Shown: piece by piece, positions 34,657-48,422 of the stretch
How the letters are laid out: the number at the start of each line of letters is the position of its first letter
How positions within the stretch are numbered: position 1 is the first letter of the stretch
Assembly (NCBI GenBank): GCA_030549775.1
Contig: CM060175.1
Span: forward strand, 66,143,245 to 66,207,244
Direction: 5' to 3'
Source: Tamarix chinensis
Lineage: Eukaryota > Streptophyta > Magnoliopsida > Caryophyllales > Tamaricaceae
DNA length: 64,000 nt
Notes under the pieces: model-generated
Told to the model about the DNA's origin: nothing
The model's database searches: none
Seen by the model: only the letters and a program-made list of their open reading frames with translations
Translations under genes and position numbers: made by a program

Positions 34657-35394
34657 TCCAAATGGTAGGCGGGTTAGGAGACGTTTTTAGTAATTCAGTG
34701 AACAACGTAGTTGATAGCGGTGTAGGGTTTGTCAATTGTAGTGTTTGTAAGTTTCTTAACTCATAATGTCTGATTTCGCCCCACAGTGATGGCTTGAGTT
34801 AAAGTAAAGCTTCAGTTGTGAAAAGCCGAATGTATACTCGTCAATGCATCCATCACTCTCCTTTTCCCTGTTTTATGTGGATATACTTGATGGAATTCAC
34901 AGGTTTAAATGTGATGTAGATAGCCAAACGAGACACTGCTAGCTTCCTGATGAAACCTCTCTAAATGGTGTCTCTCACTTCTTAAATGAGGCGGGGCTTC
35001 CTGTCGTCCGTACACTTCTCTTGTATTTCTGTCAAACTTTTGTATTGCATCTGAAGGTATGAACAATAGCAATGGAGAATGAGAATAAGCAGTCTATTTT
35101 GCTTTCTGGGAAACATGTTTACTGTGATGGTGACCATCTAAGTGAAAGTTGCATTTTCTCCCCAATTTGTGAGCTTGAGTACATATTTCAACATCGAAAA
35201 ACACGAAAATGAAACTGTTTCATAAGCTAGATTGGGAAATGGTGTCGGGTCATTCTGGAGTACACGTGTATTGTGATGCAGTGGGCAAATTGGGATTAGG
35301 GCTGATGGCTGTAAGCTTGGACACAACCAAGCCATAGGAACTCTCATTTGAAGGCGAGGTCCTCCTTCACTGTGAGGACATAATTTGGTATGAT
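34657..35394 (+). other. BPM 3' UTR and downstream DNA
   Basis: No competing gene is seen. Possible polyadenylation signals are AATAAG near 35092 and AATAAA at 35404. The 3' end cannot be set from sequence alone. Confidence 0.45.
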
Positions 35395-37620
35395 TTCCGG
35401 CGCAAATAAAATTAAATTATGTTTTTGGGATTTGGAAAAATTACAAATCAAATTAAATGAATTATTAAATGATTCAAATTAAACTATATATTATTGATTA
35501 TAGTTTGGTTTGGTTTATAATTCTTGTATTTTAAATATTAAAAATTTATTACTTAAAATTATTTTAATATTCTTATAAATATTATAACTAATAATTAATA
35601 AACAATCAATACTAGATTGTCATCTAAAAATGTGATTTTTAAAGTGTTATCTAACATGATATAAATTTATATAGATATGACTGTATATATATATAAGTCA
35701 TATTTGTATTTGTAAGAAAAATAAAACAAAATTACAATTTAAGTAATATACAAATCATACACTATTTTTTAATCAATTTTCTAACTACTTCAAGTATGCA
35801 TACGACCAAAAAAAGGGACAAAATTACTTGTCGTGGTATGATAAAGAGGAAAAATCTTGTTATAGCAAATGATTAATAATGAATACATGTACTTATGACT
35901 AGAGTCGACAATAGTTGGCTTGATATGTCTGACCCAATCCAACCTACACAAAATTAGACTCGATCCAGATCCAAATATAAGTAACCTGATCCGACTCCAA
36001 CCCATAACTCTCTATTAATCCGATCCGTTATCAATTTAAATTATTATCAATCCAACCTGCTGTCAATCTGATCTGACTCGACAAAATCAAATTTAATATT
36101 AACTAGTAATGGTAAAAAAAAATATACATGTCTTATTATTTATTTAAAACTTTTAAAAAATATAATTGGTATTTAAAATTTATTTATTTTTCTTACTTTT
36201 ATTAAGAATTTATCTATTCTCCAACGATGTTCTAATTTTACCTATTTTTTCACATAAAAACACAACATGAAAAAGTTATAATAATGAACAATAATAATTA
36301 ATAATACATTATTAATTACATGCTTACATGAAGCTAAACTTAACGCTTGTCTATGAGTTTAATGAGTTAGATTAATTTTGGCAGCCAATGTCCAATTTGA
36401 CTAAAATCCAAAGTGATTCGATCAAGGGTTAACTCGGTTTGGACCTAATCCGATTCATCAAAATCTAAAATGACCCTATTTGTTAAGTTAATCTAAACCT
36501 AACCCTTCAAATTAACTCAAACATAAAATCATTAAAATACAAGCTTGCTTGGCTTAAATTCGACCTAATAGGGATATAAATGTGGCGGATTTAGGACAGA
36601 TAATCCCATACCCATACCCATACCCGTACACATACTCGATAAGAAAATCTATACCCGTAGCCAAACGGATATTCACTAACACATCCATATCCGTACCCGT
36701 TAGATATCTGTTACCCGATGGATAATTCGTTTATCCGTAAATGGATATTATCCAGCAGATAAATCTATTACCTGACAGATACACTCATTTAGAGTTAAAC
36801 CGAATGACAAATTTAGCCTTAATGTATACTATATTTATTTTAAAATTAATGGTAAAAGGATAATTATATATTTGGTAAATAGATACGGATATGGATACGG
36901 CTATGAGTACAAGTATGGATATAGATATCCCATATATGTATCCGTACCTGAACTTGAAGTGTATTTTTTTCCATCCTCTATATGCATATCTGTTTAAGTA
37001 TACGACGGATAAAATCTATCATGTTTTGGGTAAGAACTTCCCCATTTACATCCCTAAACCTGACCTGACTCAACCCGACAGGCTAATCTAAAATAATCTG
37101 AACCCGACCTGACTAGAACCCTAACTATTTCAACCAAAATCTGACTTGGCCTGGTAAATTAATCCGATACAATCTGAATTTGCAACAACCCGAACATGAC
37201 ATAAATAATAGGATGATCCAAAATAACCCGAATCTAAAATGAATTAACTTGACACACAACCAACATACAAAGATTATGACCCGCAAATAATCCGAATTGA
37301 AAATGACCCGACCTACTATAACATGACCCAGACCCATCCCGCCTGACCAAATTGTCACCTATACTTATGACATAACTATAAGGTAGAATAATATCAAATA
37401 ATATTTACTTGATTGTGATATTACCAATAACACACATATATGATTTGAGGCTTATAAACTATGATTTTTTTTAGACCCTAATCAAACCGTTTTAAAAAAG
37501 TGCAAACTAGGCCATAAATTTTTAAACCATAAACCAAATTAAACTTATAAAATTACAATTTGGTTCAATTTTATTTACGATTTAAATCATATTATATTCA
37601 CCCACACTCTTCTTTGGTGT
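35395..37620. repeat. Degenerate CCCGACC/AACCCGA-rich repeat region
   Basis: Two blocks (about 35,895-36,560 and 37,057-37,360) are dense in variants of ACCCGACCTGA, AATCCGAT and CCAACC. They look like one degraded element split by the MITE at 36569-37056. A similar block occurs at 61,750-62,055 in the RCC1 intron. Class unknown. The flanks (35,395-35,890 and 37,370-37,620) are AT-rich with nothing recognised. Confidence 0.45.
36569..37056. mobile_element. hAT-like MITE (TAGGGATATAAATG..CATTTACATCCCTA)
   Basis: 488-bp copy with 14-bp terminal inverted repeats (one mismatch) and the same GGATACGG/ATATCCGTACC interior as the copies at 20455 and 40633. The flanks CGACCTAA and AACCTGAC do not match as an 8-bp duplication. 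Confidence 0.7.
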
Positions 37621-38613
37621 ATTCTGGTTATAAAGAGGCATCAGAATTCCGCTTATGCTAGTTGTCTTTTGCTATAAACCCTAATCTCTTTAGAACTAAG
37701 TTCTGAAGCCCTCAAGAACTTATTTATGGATATATAGAGTGAGTGAGAGCCATTTTGATATTCGAACCATGTTCATGTGTGGATGGTAGGGGTGTTCGTA
37801 ACTAAATATTTATATTCACTGGATCTAACATTCACTCTGTGTCTCTTAAACTTGATATCTCAAAATGTGAATAAGATATAGTTCGGATATCAAATTATTC
37901 AAAATTTGTATTTAAATACTATTTAAAATTTTTTAACAACTTTTATGAATGATGATGATGAATGTAGGATAGGTAGGTTTAAAGGTGGAAGCTAAGAAGA
38001 AGAAGAAGAAGAAGAAGAAGAGTTTTATAATTATGAGTATCAGTCTTAGTATTTTTCTTATTGTTGGTATTGATATCGAGCTAGGTTTCAATGTCGACTA
38101 TATTTATAAGATAAAAATTGATAATTGTCCAATTAAAATATTTTCTATCTGGATTTTTCTCTATATCCATAAAATTTTAATCAAGAATAAGGATGAGGAT
38201 GCATTTTTAACTATCTTTTTTATATACTGGGTCATTTTATTTCAATCTACAAAAAAGTAGAATATTTTATGTGCATAACTATTAAGAGCTCATATCATAT
38301 TAGGCACATTATACCCAAACTCATTTAATTAACTCGATTACCTGTGCTTGAGCTTAACTTGATAGGATAACTCATAATTCCTATCATCACATTTATGATA
38401 AATATTGGATAAAAAAATCCAATAGATATTTCCAAATGATCCAAAACATCTACTTATATATTAGGTAAGACGATATTGTGTTTTGTTTAGTTAAATGTAA
38501 ATAGACTTGTAAGAAAATGTTTTATTTTCTTTTGACAACATTGGTTAGTTATTTGTTAAGATATTCAGGTACCAATTTATCATCAAAGAAGTGTTATTTT
38601 TTAGTGATTAATT
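37621..38613. other. AT-rich intergenic DNA with a GAA microsatellite
   Basis: A pure AAG/GAA run lies at about 37994-38022. The frame 37985-38260 that starts in it (Lys run then hydrophobic residues) has no recognisable domain and I do not call it a gene. A GTAGGGGTGTTCG string at 37786 resembles the end of a MITE but has no partner. Confidence 0.5.
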
Positions 38614-40632
38614 ATCATAACCCAATTTTGAAAAATCCTAATTTATTCATGATTTGTATTATTAAGAAATAAATTCATTTTTTATTACATATTCCATTAC
38701 ATCCCTTAAAATATTAAAAACTCAATTTATGTTTTTAGAATGTTTCATTCATATTTTCTTGTAATTTTTTTTTAACTTTTGTAAACCTTTTTTAAGCATT
38801 TATGGCTGTCAAACTCCTTGAAAGCCATCTAATTTTGAAATTCAAAATTTCTTTTCTTGTAGGAGTTTTATAGTTATTTTCAAAATGATATATGGAGGTT
38901 ATAACAAAAAAAAATCTATCTATACTACTCACCATCTTCAATCATATTTTTAACCCCAAAAGAACCTTTTTTAGCAATAAAAAGTTTATGAAATTTTGGG
39001 GATTACTATGTTTTAATGATATTGGGAATTAAATTTTATGTAACTTTTAATTATTTTTGGATTTAATTATCCTTTTTCAAGCACTTTTTGTTATTGAATT
39101 TGACTTTTATTCATCCACTATTAAAGATCCATTCTAGAATAATTCCCACCATTTCTTTTGACATCTAACTAAATGAAAGCCACTCATTTTGTCCTTCTTT
39201 TCTTGGTGCCACCTCCCCTTCTTTGGTCTTAGAGATTTTTAATAAATATCTCCATCATCTTATGTATTAAGTAACATTATCCTTATCCTTCCCTCCATCC
39301 TTTTCTAACCTTGTAATACCCCAAAAAAATTTAAAACCTATAATTTAATAAATAGTCTTTATTTGGGATAAATTAATTTTTAAATTTATTTAAGTTAATT
39401 ATTTTGTGGATTTTTGAGTATGTAAAAATGGATATTAATATTTAATAAATTAAAATAAATATTTTGTTATTTTATCATACTCTTATGTATATAATTCTCT
39501 AAACTAATATTTTACTAAAATTAACTTTTTTAAACCAATATATTAACTTATAATAAAGTAAATTATTAAATTAATTTATCTATAAAAAATATTAAATGAT
39601 ATTATTCCAAAAATTATTTTATTTTATTCCTCCCAATTTTTCTTTTTTCCTTTTCTTTCTCCTTTGTCTCCTTTTTCTTCTTTTCATTCTTTTTTCCTTT
39701 TCTTCTTTTCTCCTTTTCTCTTTCGGGCCTCCAGGCCTACGTCAAACCCTTCCTCCCTACACTGGGCTGCTGTACGGCTCACTTCATTCTCCTCCCTCTC
39801 CCGTGCGACATCCACCTAGCCCATCCCCCTTATTTCTTTTCTTTCTTTCCTTCTCCCCCCGGTTGGGCCAACCTAGTTTTCTTTTCTTTTCTACCCCTCT
39901 CCCTCATGTGCAAGCTAACCCACTTCTTCCCTTCTTTCTCCCTCGCCCGATTGGCCTACCTTCTTTCCTTTCTTCTTCTTCTTCTTCTTCCCTTCTTCTT
40001 TAACGTCGACCACCTGTGCCATGCCTACCCTCCTATAGCTTGCAACTGCCACCAACCACTCCCTTTGCAGCCCTACTCTCTCCCTCTCTCTCCCCCGTCC
40101 CTTTCCCTTCCATTTTCAGACCAAACCTGATCATGCACCCCTAGCCCTGCATGCCTTCCTTTTCCTTTCTTTCCCTTCCCTCTCCTTGCAATTTGACACC
40201 TCCTGCTAGCTGCTACCTACCACCTAACCGACCACACCTACCTGCCCCTCTCCTTTTCTTCTTCCCTTATACCTCATTTCTGCCCTTCTTGAGCCACACT
40301 TCCCCCTTCAAACGTCCCCTTTTTCTCTCTTCTTCTCCTCCTCTCCCTTCCCCTCTTTTTGCTTCGCCACCCTCCATCGCCACTACCACCTCCGAACCAA
40401 CCACCCGCACCACCTCATGCCACCCCCTATTACCTCTCCGCACTACCAAGCCACCCCCACAAGCCCCCTATAGTCACCCTTCTTCTTCTCCCTTTTCTTT
40501 CCCCCTTCTCGGCCTCTACCTTGCACCACCATTATCCGCCGCCGTTCTGCCTCTTCTACCGCCACCAAGGCCACCAATCCATCCCTGTAACCTCCCCTAC
40601 CACCCCTTTGCCTCCTTTGACTGATACCTAGC

Positions 40633-41113
40633 TAGGGATGTAAATGGGGCGAGTTCGGGGAAGGTATACACATACCTGTATCCATACCCGATAATAAAAT
40701 CCGTACCCGTACCCAAATGGGTATCCTCTAACACATCCATATCCATATCCATTGGATATCCATTACCTGACGGATTATTCGTTTACCTGTTAATGGATAT
40801 TATCCAACAGATAAATCCATTACCTGATGGATAAATCTATTTATAGTTAAGTCAAATGACAATTTTAACCTTAATTTATACTATATTTATTTTAAAATTA
40901 AGGGTAAAAGGGTAATTATATATCGGGTAAACGGGTACGATAGATATGGGTATAGTTACGGATACGGGTATGGATATCCTATACCCGTATCCGTACCCAA
41001 ACCCGATGGGTATTTTTTTCTATCCTCCATATTCGTTTATCCATATCCATTTAAGTATCTGTCGGATAAAATCCGTTGGGTTTCAGGTAAAATCTGCCCT
41101 GTTTACATCCCTA
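40633..41113. mobile_element. hAT-like MITE inside element F
   Basis: 481-bp unit with ends TAGGGATGTAAATGGG and CTGTTTACATCCCTA, flanked by TACCTAGC (40625-40632) and AACCTAGC (41114-41121), an 8-bp duplication with one mismatch. The best preserved copy of the family in the window. The frame at 40946-41404 is a chance run across its right end. Confidence 0.85.
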
Positions 41114-42044
41114 AACCTAGCGCTACTACCCCTCCTTTTCCTTCTTCTTTTCCCTTCCTTCTTCTCCTTCGCCACCCTTGCAACCATTTTCGCAGCCTTT
41201 GGTCGCCAATCATCCACCCCCAACCACCACCTACACTCCCACTCCATCCCTGCACCTAGCCTCCACCTTAACTCCCCTCCACAAGCTCTCCTCCTAACCC
41301 TCAAGGCCCTAACCGAACTAACATCCGCTCCCTTCTTCCATCCCTCTTCGATCGCTTCTTCCCCTTCTAATCTACATGTAGCTCACGCTGCTCATGCTGC
41401 GTGAGGTCTACATTGATTTGAACCTTGTTTGGGTTAATTGTTGAGGTATAATAATGGTTAATAATAGTATGTCTTTAATCAAGTTTTGATAAAGTTTTAT
41501 CCTTTTAGTTTTTCTATTTCTAATATGATAAGTATTAGTATTATTTTTAAGTATTGATTTTGCTAATCAAAGCTTAAGCCTTTAACTGCGGTACCAGTAA
41601 TGTTTGATTTTTGCGGGAAATAAGGTAACCGTTAAACTCTACTTAAATGTATGGATATACGTATGCTAGTACATTAGGTTTTTTAATATGTTTATATGTA
41701 TGATATATGTTGTTAAGTATAATGTATTTATTGGCATGTGTTGATTGATAAAAAAAAGGAAAGCATGTTAATTTATGTGTAATGTATAGAACTAATGCTT
41801 AACGAATGAGCTTTGTTGTTAATAATAATGTTAAGTGCATTAGTATGATATGTTATGCTAATGTGGCCATTTGTTGCATGAATATTGTTATTATGGGCCC
41901 TAGGGGCATTTTAGTAATATTTCTTGTGTAAGGGTGTTGCCTAAATAAGTGTAGGTGCTAATGAGTATTATGATAAATAATAATAGTTGGTGGAGTTGGA
42001 TGATGGGAAATGAGCATTAATAATATTTTATGTAGTGAGGGTAT

Positions 42045-43195
42045 TTTGGTAAAAGTGGTATAATAAGGGTAAAATGGTAAATTATAAGAGTAAAGAGGGT
42101 AAAATGGTAAATGGACAAGGAAGGAGGACATTTTAGTAATTTTACATGGAAAAGGGGATAGCTTGGAAATTTTTGGGTGTAAGACAGTATTTTGGGGAAT
42201 TAAATATAATGGAAAGGATATTATGGTAATTTTGTAAAGTAAAGGGGTAAATGGTAAATTAATAAAGTAGAAGGGTAAAATGGTAAATTGGTGTAAAGGA
42301 AGGGTATTTTGGTAATTTAATAAATGAGGAGGGGTAAAATGGTAATTTGGTATGAAGGAAGGGTATTTTGGTAATCATGTAAGTAAAATGGTAATTTAAT
42401 AAAGTGAAAGGGTAAAATGGTAATTTAGTATAAAGGAAGGGTGAGTTGGTAATTATGTAAGGTGAGAGGGTAAAATGGTAATTTGGTATAAAGGAAGGCT
42501 ATTTTGGTAATTATGAAAGGTAAAAGAGTAAAATGGTAATTTGGTATAAAGGAGAAGGGTGTTTTGGTAATTTGGTATAAAGGAAAGAGTATGTTAGTAA
42601 TTATGTAGAAAGAGGGGTAAAATGGTAATTATTATAATAATGAAGAAGGACAATTTAGTAATTTAACTAACTAAAAGGGTAGAATGACAATTATGATAAT
42701 AAAGAAGGGTAATTTGGTAATTTAACCCACTAAAGGGGCAATTTGGTAATGATAATAATGAAGAATGACGATTTGGCAATTTAACCAACTAAAAGGGTAA
42801 TTTGGTAATTATAATAATGAAGAAGGATGATTTGGTAATCTAACTAACCAAATGGAAAATCTTACAAGTATAACAAGTATGAAGGGTGATTTGGTAACTT
42901 CATAAACCTAAGGGGAAATTTGGTAATTTAGATAAGTATAAAGGGTAATATGGTAATTTAATCCATTAGAAGGGTAAATTGGTAACTTAACAAGTATAAG
43001 GGGTAAAGTTAGTGATTTAATAAGTATAGAGGATAATTTGGTAATCTAACACAAGTAAAGGGCAATTCGGTAATTATGCGACATGAGGGTAATATGGTAA
43101 ATTGGCAAATAAAAAGGGATGACTTAGTAATTTTACAAGTAAGGGGGTATTTCAATAATTTTGTAAAGATGATAGGGGTAAATTAGTAATTTGTA
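42045..43195. repeat. GGTAAAATGGTAATTTGGTA minisatellite in element F
   Basis: About 1.15 kb of irregular repeats alternating GGGTAAAATGGTAATTTGG with AAGGAAGGGTATTTTGGTAA; unit length varies between roughly 25 and 50 bases. Divergence increases toward 43,190. A shorter related stretch occurs in element G (45,745-46,100: GGGGCATTTTGGTCA, GGGTATTTTAGTAA). Confidence 0.85.
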
Positions 43196-44123
43196 TTTAA
43201 CATGTCAATGGATTAAAGGAGTTTCATAATAAGACTCAAGTAATATTAAATAACAAGATAAGGGTATCTGACAAATCAGTAAGTATCACAAGAATATGGC
43301 CTAACGTGGGATTGGATGGATAATTAAGGGTGTGGTATGGTGTTTATCTCATATTCATGAAGGAGGTGTCTTAACCATTAATCATGCATGGTATTGTGTG
43401 TTAGGCGTGAATTAAGGGCATGTTAGAGTTATGTGTGCCATGATTCTTAGATGTGAACTAACCATACTCTAAGACCGTAATGTGATTATGATGTGATAAA
43501 TCCTTTATGGCATATGAACAAATGGAAACAAATCTTGAATTGAAATTAGATGAGATAAGGATGGCCTTCGTGGTTCCCTTAGGTTATCATAGATAATTAT
43601 CTTACTTAATGATATTAGAAACAAATGGAAGTGAATAAGTATATGGTTTTTGTGCTTCTCGTGGTCACCTTAATTAAGATACTAATAATTAAAGTGGGAG
43701 AACTCGAGATCGGGAATGGTGACTCTTTAGGGGTCGCTACCCTAAAGACATGGTTTAGCCTACGATTATTCTAGTATTTGCTGGTGTGCTTTAGTGCCCC
43801 AGTTAGGCCCTACATCTTACTCTATCTAGCTCTACGGACCTATGTAGGGGGTATGCTTACTTATGGATTAGGTGTCCTTGTTGGTAGGGTACTGTGTAGC
43901 TTGTATGCACCGGTGTGACCAGGGTACTTTTGTGTCCCTGGGTTGATGGTTGAAGGGTACTAAGTAGCTTGTATGTACCAGTATGACCGGTGTACCTCCG
44001 CATCTCTGAGATCTTGATCTCTCCATCGAGACAAATAAATGGAAATGTTGTACTAATTAAAAGGAAAAACACTAATTATGAAAGTGAAAGACAAGTTAGC
44101 CCGCCCTAAATGAATTATATCAT

Positions 44124-44490
44124 GTGTACCGGTCCACCGGTTATAATAATAGCCCAAGAGCGCTTTGTCGTAGAAGATGTATATGTGTACAGGTCCACCG
44201 GTTATAATAATAACCCAGGAGCGCTTTGCCTTGGAAGATGTATTCTAGTCCACCGCCTATAAGAGTGGGGGTCACGAGCTCAACAAACCAAATCTTAGAT
44301 GTGAATAAATCATGAAAAAATACTAATCATTTATAGTGGAAACCATGTGAGTTGAGGCTAAATCGATCCACCAACAATAATAGTGGCTAGGAGCCTTCTG
44401 CCATGGAGACCGATCCACCGACAAATAATAGTGGTCAGGTGAGATCTGCCTTGAAGTGTATTCTGATCCACCAACTATAATAGTAGGGTT
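44124..44490 (-). repeat. Six-copy CCGGTGGATCGG module (F)
   Basis: On the plus strand, units read GGTCCACCGGTTATAATAAT or GATCCACCRACNATAATAGT near 44133, 44195, 44254, 44364, 44410 and 44464. They form two groups of three separated by the GAGCTCAACAAACCAAATC spacer, as in A and D. Confidence 0.8.
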
Positions 44491-47400
44491 CTCGCACTCA
44501 CATGGATATAATTCGAAATATGGTGATTGAATAATAATATTCAATAATGGCTTGAAACCAAAAGAGTACTATCATCATTATGATCTACTTTTATAATATA
44601 AGTTCGGCCTTGGTGCCTATCTCGCTTGATGGAATTGCTAAGTATGTGGATATTGTGTTATACTTCTCTTGTTGTATGTGCGGTTCCATATGTTATTATT
44701 TTGTATTGTGCATGTATTATATATTGCATGTGAGCTTGCCTTTAAATTTGGTTTAAAAGGGTTACTCAGTACCATAGTATTGAAGGGTTCCATTTGTGGG
44801 CCCCTACCTATTAAATGGGTAGTGTCCCTTGCAGGTCCATTGTAGGTGCCATTCAAGAGGGCTTAGGTATGAGTGTAAGAATTATTTCGAAAATCCTTAG
44901 GGTATCTCTTCTACCTTTTTGATTCTTTGGTAATTGATTTTACTCTTCTAACCACTAATTGTGGACTTATATCTTTTGTAACGAATTCAGTGCGCTACTC
45001 TATTTTAAATTGAATTTGTATAAATCATATTCTGTTTCTTTTAGCCTTAGCACTTGGTATTGGAACGGTAGGAATAAACCGATTTAGTACTAAGTGTGGC
45101 AATAATATCCCCTAAATTCACGGTATTTGCCTTTCGCTTATGCTATTTTCTTTTAATAAAATGAAATTTTTTAGTAGTGAATTATGGGGGTGTTACAAAC
45201 CTACTATTTCTAACATTATCCTCTTCATCTTTTGCCTCCATTTTTGTGAGCTTTATCCGTCTCTTCCTCCATTGTTGTAGTTTCTTTTAACTTTTGAATC
45301 CTTAGATTTAACCCATTAGTATTTTATTTTATGCAAAAGTGGGTTAAACCTTTGTGAAAGTTTAATATAAAGCCACATATCCTTCTCCATCTTGTTCAAG
45401 CTAGTTTTGGTTCTTTTTTCTTGCTTATATCTTTAGATTTAGGCAAATATTCTAAACTTTTAGTGAATAGAAATCTTTGTTTTTGTATATATTTTGCATG
45501 ATTTATTTAAGAACACATGTATATATGTTAAGTTTGGGGTTTTAATGTTTTATGATTTTCTCATGTTGTGTATGAAAATCGTGAGTACATGTTATTTCAA
45601 GTGATTCAAGCATGTATGAGTCTATATAGATTGAAGTGCTAAAAAGTGCCCTATTTGCTCTTTAGTGAACTCTTAGCCACCTGTAGCCATCGGTAACTTT
45701 AGCATGATCCTGTTGATTCTCATTTATTTTAATCAAAGTTTTGGAAGTTCTAGGGGCATTTTGGTCAAATTACTTAATTTTTGACATTGATTGGTATTAA
45801 GAATGTATTCATGGTGTTCTTGATGCTGAATGTATTAAGCATGTAAATTTTGGTGCCTTGATGTTGAATATGTTAAACAATATATGCATTTTAGGTTTTA
45901 TGGCATATTAAGGGCATTTTGGTCATTTAAAAAATATTCAGAATTTCATGCAGAAATATTTTGGGTTAAAAATATTTATTTAGATGTTATTTAGCGTTAG
46001 CACAAGTTTGGTGAATTTCTATAATCATTTAGTATTTATTTGATGTTTTAGGATATAATTATGAAAAAAGGACATAATGGGTATTTTAGTAAAAGATGAG
46101 ATATTTTGGAATAGTTGAGATATTATGGAATATTTTGATGAATTTTATATTATCACAAGTGTGGATTACCTTGAATGGAGGTTTAACATGAATAATAATT
46201 AATGTGTATAGTAATTCACAGGAATAATTGACGATTTTTGTATAGGTATATGCGTATATATTTTGATGTCATAAATAGTGTCAAATGTTAAATTGTGAAT
46301 GTTACAAAAGTGACCATTTGGTGTGTTTTATTATTTTATTGTTAAATGGATTTGAAATTATTGATAATTTATGAAATGTATAATTGACCTTATCTAAGTT
46401 GTTCATAATATTTAAAGAATATTAATAATGAAAGTGTAATAATTGATCTAGGAATGTCTACACTAAATTAGGGATATTTGGTGGCTTCAATCCATCATGT
46501 GTAACCTTATAATAACTTTTGCAGTAGGTTTATACAAGCGTTTGTCTTCCCTATTATTTCAGTGTATGACTAGTGTTTTTTACATTAGTAGGCCTTTCTT
46601 TATTCTATAAGTGACCTACAACCTCTATAAGAGGTGTCAATACTTAAGGATATAGTATGCTGTTAGATTTGGATTGATTCCTTATCCTATAATGCTTTTG
46701 TGTTGTTGTGCATGGGTTAGAGGGATCACAAGCTTTCTATAATTCCCTACTCATGTTAAATAAAATGAATATTAATGTTGTATTATACTTTAGTATTGTT
46801 GTATATTTTAGTGTTGTGACATATATCATATGATAAGTGAAAAAAAATCGTGTTGTGTTATCTTATTATGTTGAGGCATGTGTTTTAGTGATATTAGATA
46901 AGTAACATTGTATATTAAAGTATGATAAAGTGAAATTGATTTGTGTAGTAATGTTGGATATTGGACAGAATAAAAAGTTCATCTCACATGAAAATAACCT
47001 AGAGAAGGTGAATAAGGTATAATAAAAAAATATTGATAAATTTATTGTTTTACAATGATTGATAGTGGTTTAAGGGCTCAATGCATCTTTACATCCATTA
47101 TTAAAACATCTTCCCTTTTAAAATTTGAAATCTTCATTTATTGCGTGTTGATGATGATCCCATGTGCTAACCCTCATTTTCCTAACCCTAATTACTTTTT
47201 AATTTGACACATATCTAATTCAAAATTTTGACCATGGTTTTTTAAGCCATTTATATTTAATTTGAGCTTTCAAATACTTATTTCATTCATTTGTAGAAGA
47301 TTGCATTTTTGTGCAATTTCTTTGATTATGTCATTTTCACTCATTCTAAAATTTTAACTCATTCATAAAAATTTTTAAAACCATATTCTTTCATTTTATA

Positions 47401-48282
47401 TGTTCCACATTATTTATCAGCCTTTTGCTAATTCTTTATTAGCTTGTAGAAAGATGTTAGTCATGTGCGGAAAATTATAAACGATAATTTTTTTATTCTA
47501 ACTCATTTCTCATTTGTTTTGATTGACTCAAAATTTTCCTTATAAAAATATTATAAGCTTAGACTAGAGTCCCATTTATTTTTAATTTTATCCGTTCCTT
47601 ATGAATCGCAAAGGCTAAAAAAGTTCGTTTTCCATTATGAACGATTTTTTTTTTCTGATTTTTCTATTTTAATTTATTTGTACTCCGAACGAATTTCAAA
47701 GTTAAATATTTTTACATATTTGAATTTATCACATTATTCCACATCTATCCGTACCCTTTTGAACCCTTCATCAATTGTTTCACTTAGGTGGGGAAAAATG
47801 TGTTTCCGTGGGCTATCTAATTTTGCCATTTTCTTTTGTTTTCCATCCATCAAGCTTCAAACCAACTCTGATACCAAATATTTTTATATATTTAGATTCC
47901 TAAAATTATTCATCACATTCCCATACATTATATATATATATATATATTGGGATTCATTTGCTATTTTTTCTAATATATCCTTATTTACTAATTCGTTTGT
48001 TATTTTTTCTAATAAATCCATATTTTATAACCATTCTACCTATGTAACTATCCTAAAATTATGAAATATCCTACCCCTCTTCTAGTTATCATGTGACCCT
48101 CACATGATGGAAAATCATATCTTAGATTTTGGATGCTATTAATCAACTAAAAACCTTACCATAATCCAATCTTGCCAAAAATACACCAACTCTTTTATAA
48201 TATATCTCTCCCCTTTTTGTATTTTTGTGAGCTTGCAAACAAGAATCCCCATCTGGTTAAAGTAAGATCTAGGTAGGGGAGG

Positions 48283-48422
48283 AGGTGAATGGTTTACCAA
48301 ATATAGCCGATTTTCTCCCTATTATCTAGCCGATTTCTTTGCTACTTTGCATAGGTGAATGGTTGACAAAATATCGCCGATTTTCTCCCTATTATCTAGC
48401 CGATTTCTTTGCTACTTTGCAC
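48283..48422 (+). repeat. 70-bp tandem duplication
   Basis: Two units (48283-48352, 48353-48422), each starting AGGTGAATGGTT and ending GCTACTTTGCA. Only a handful of differences, so recent. It lies in a pyrimidine-rich part of element G. Confidence 0.85.

Larger units (their letters stand above)
39312..45197 (-). mobile_element. Element F: 5.9-kb LTR-like repeat with perfect 5-bp target duplication
   Basis: Ends are TGTAATACCCC and GGGGGTGTTACA, flanked by AACCT at 39307-39311 and again at 45198-45202. Read on the minus strand the order matches A and D: hairpin (TGTAACACCCCC..GGGGATATTATTGCC), six CCGGTGGATCGG-type units, a simple-sequence zone (here a GGTAATTTGGTA minisatellite in place of TAA repeats), a G-rich zone (39,600-41,400), an AT tail. 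TG/CA ends plus a 5-bp duplication are LTR hallmarks. With no internal coding region, a solo LTR is the simplest reading. Removing the MITE at 40633 leaves 5.4 kb. Confidence 0.8.

Noticed and set aside
37985..38260. 91-codon frame starting in a GAA microsatellite
   Set aside because: The Lys run comes from the microsatellite and the rest is AT-rich with hydrophobic codons; no family match.
39596..40631. Pro/Ser/Phe-rich frames of 90-157 codons
   Set aside because: Pyrimidine-rich zone of element F, the complement of the G-rich zone; composition alone keeps them open.
42045..43195. CRISPR-like array
   Set aside because: Repeat units vary in length and there are no unique spacers; the window is plant nuclear DNA.
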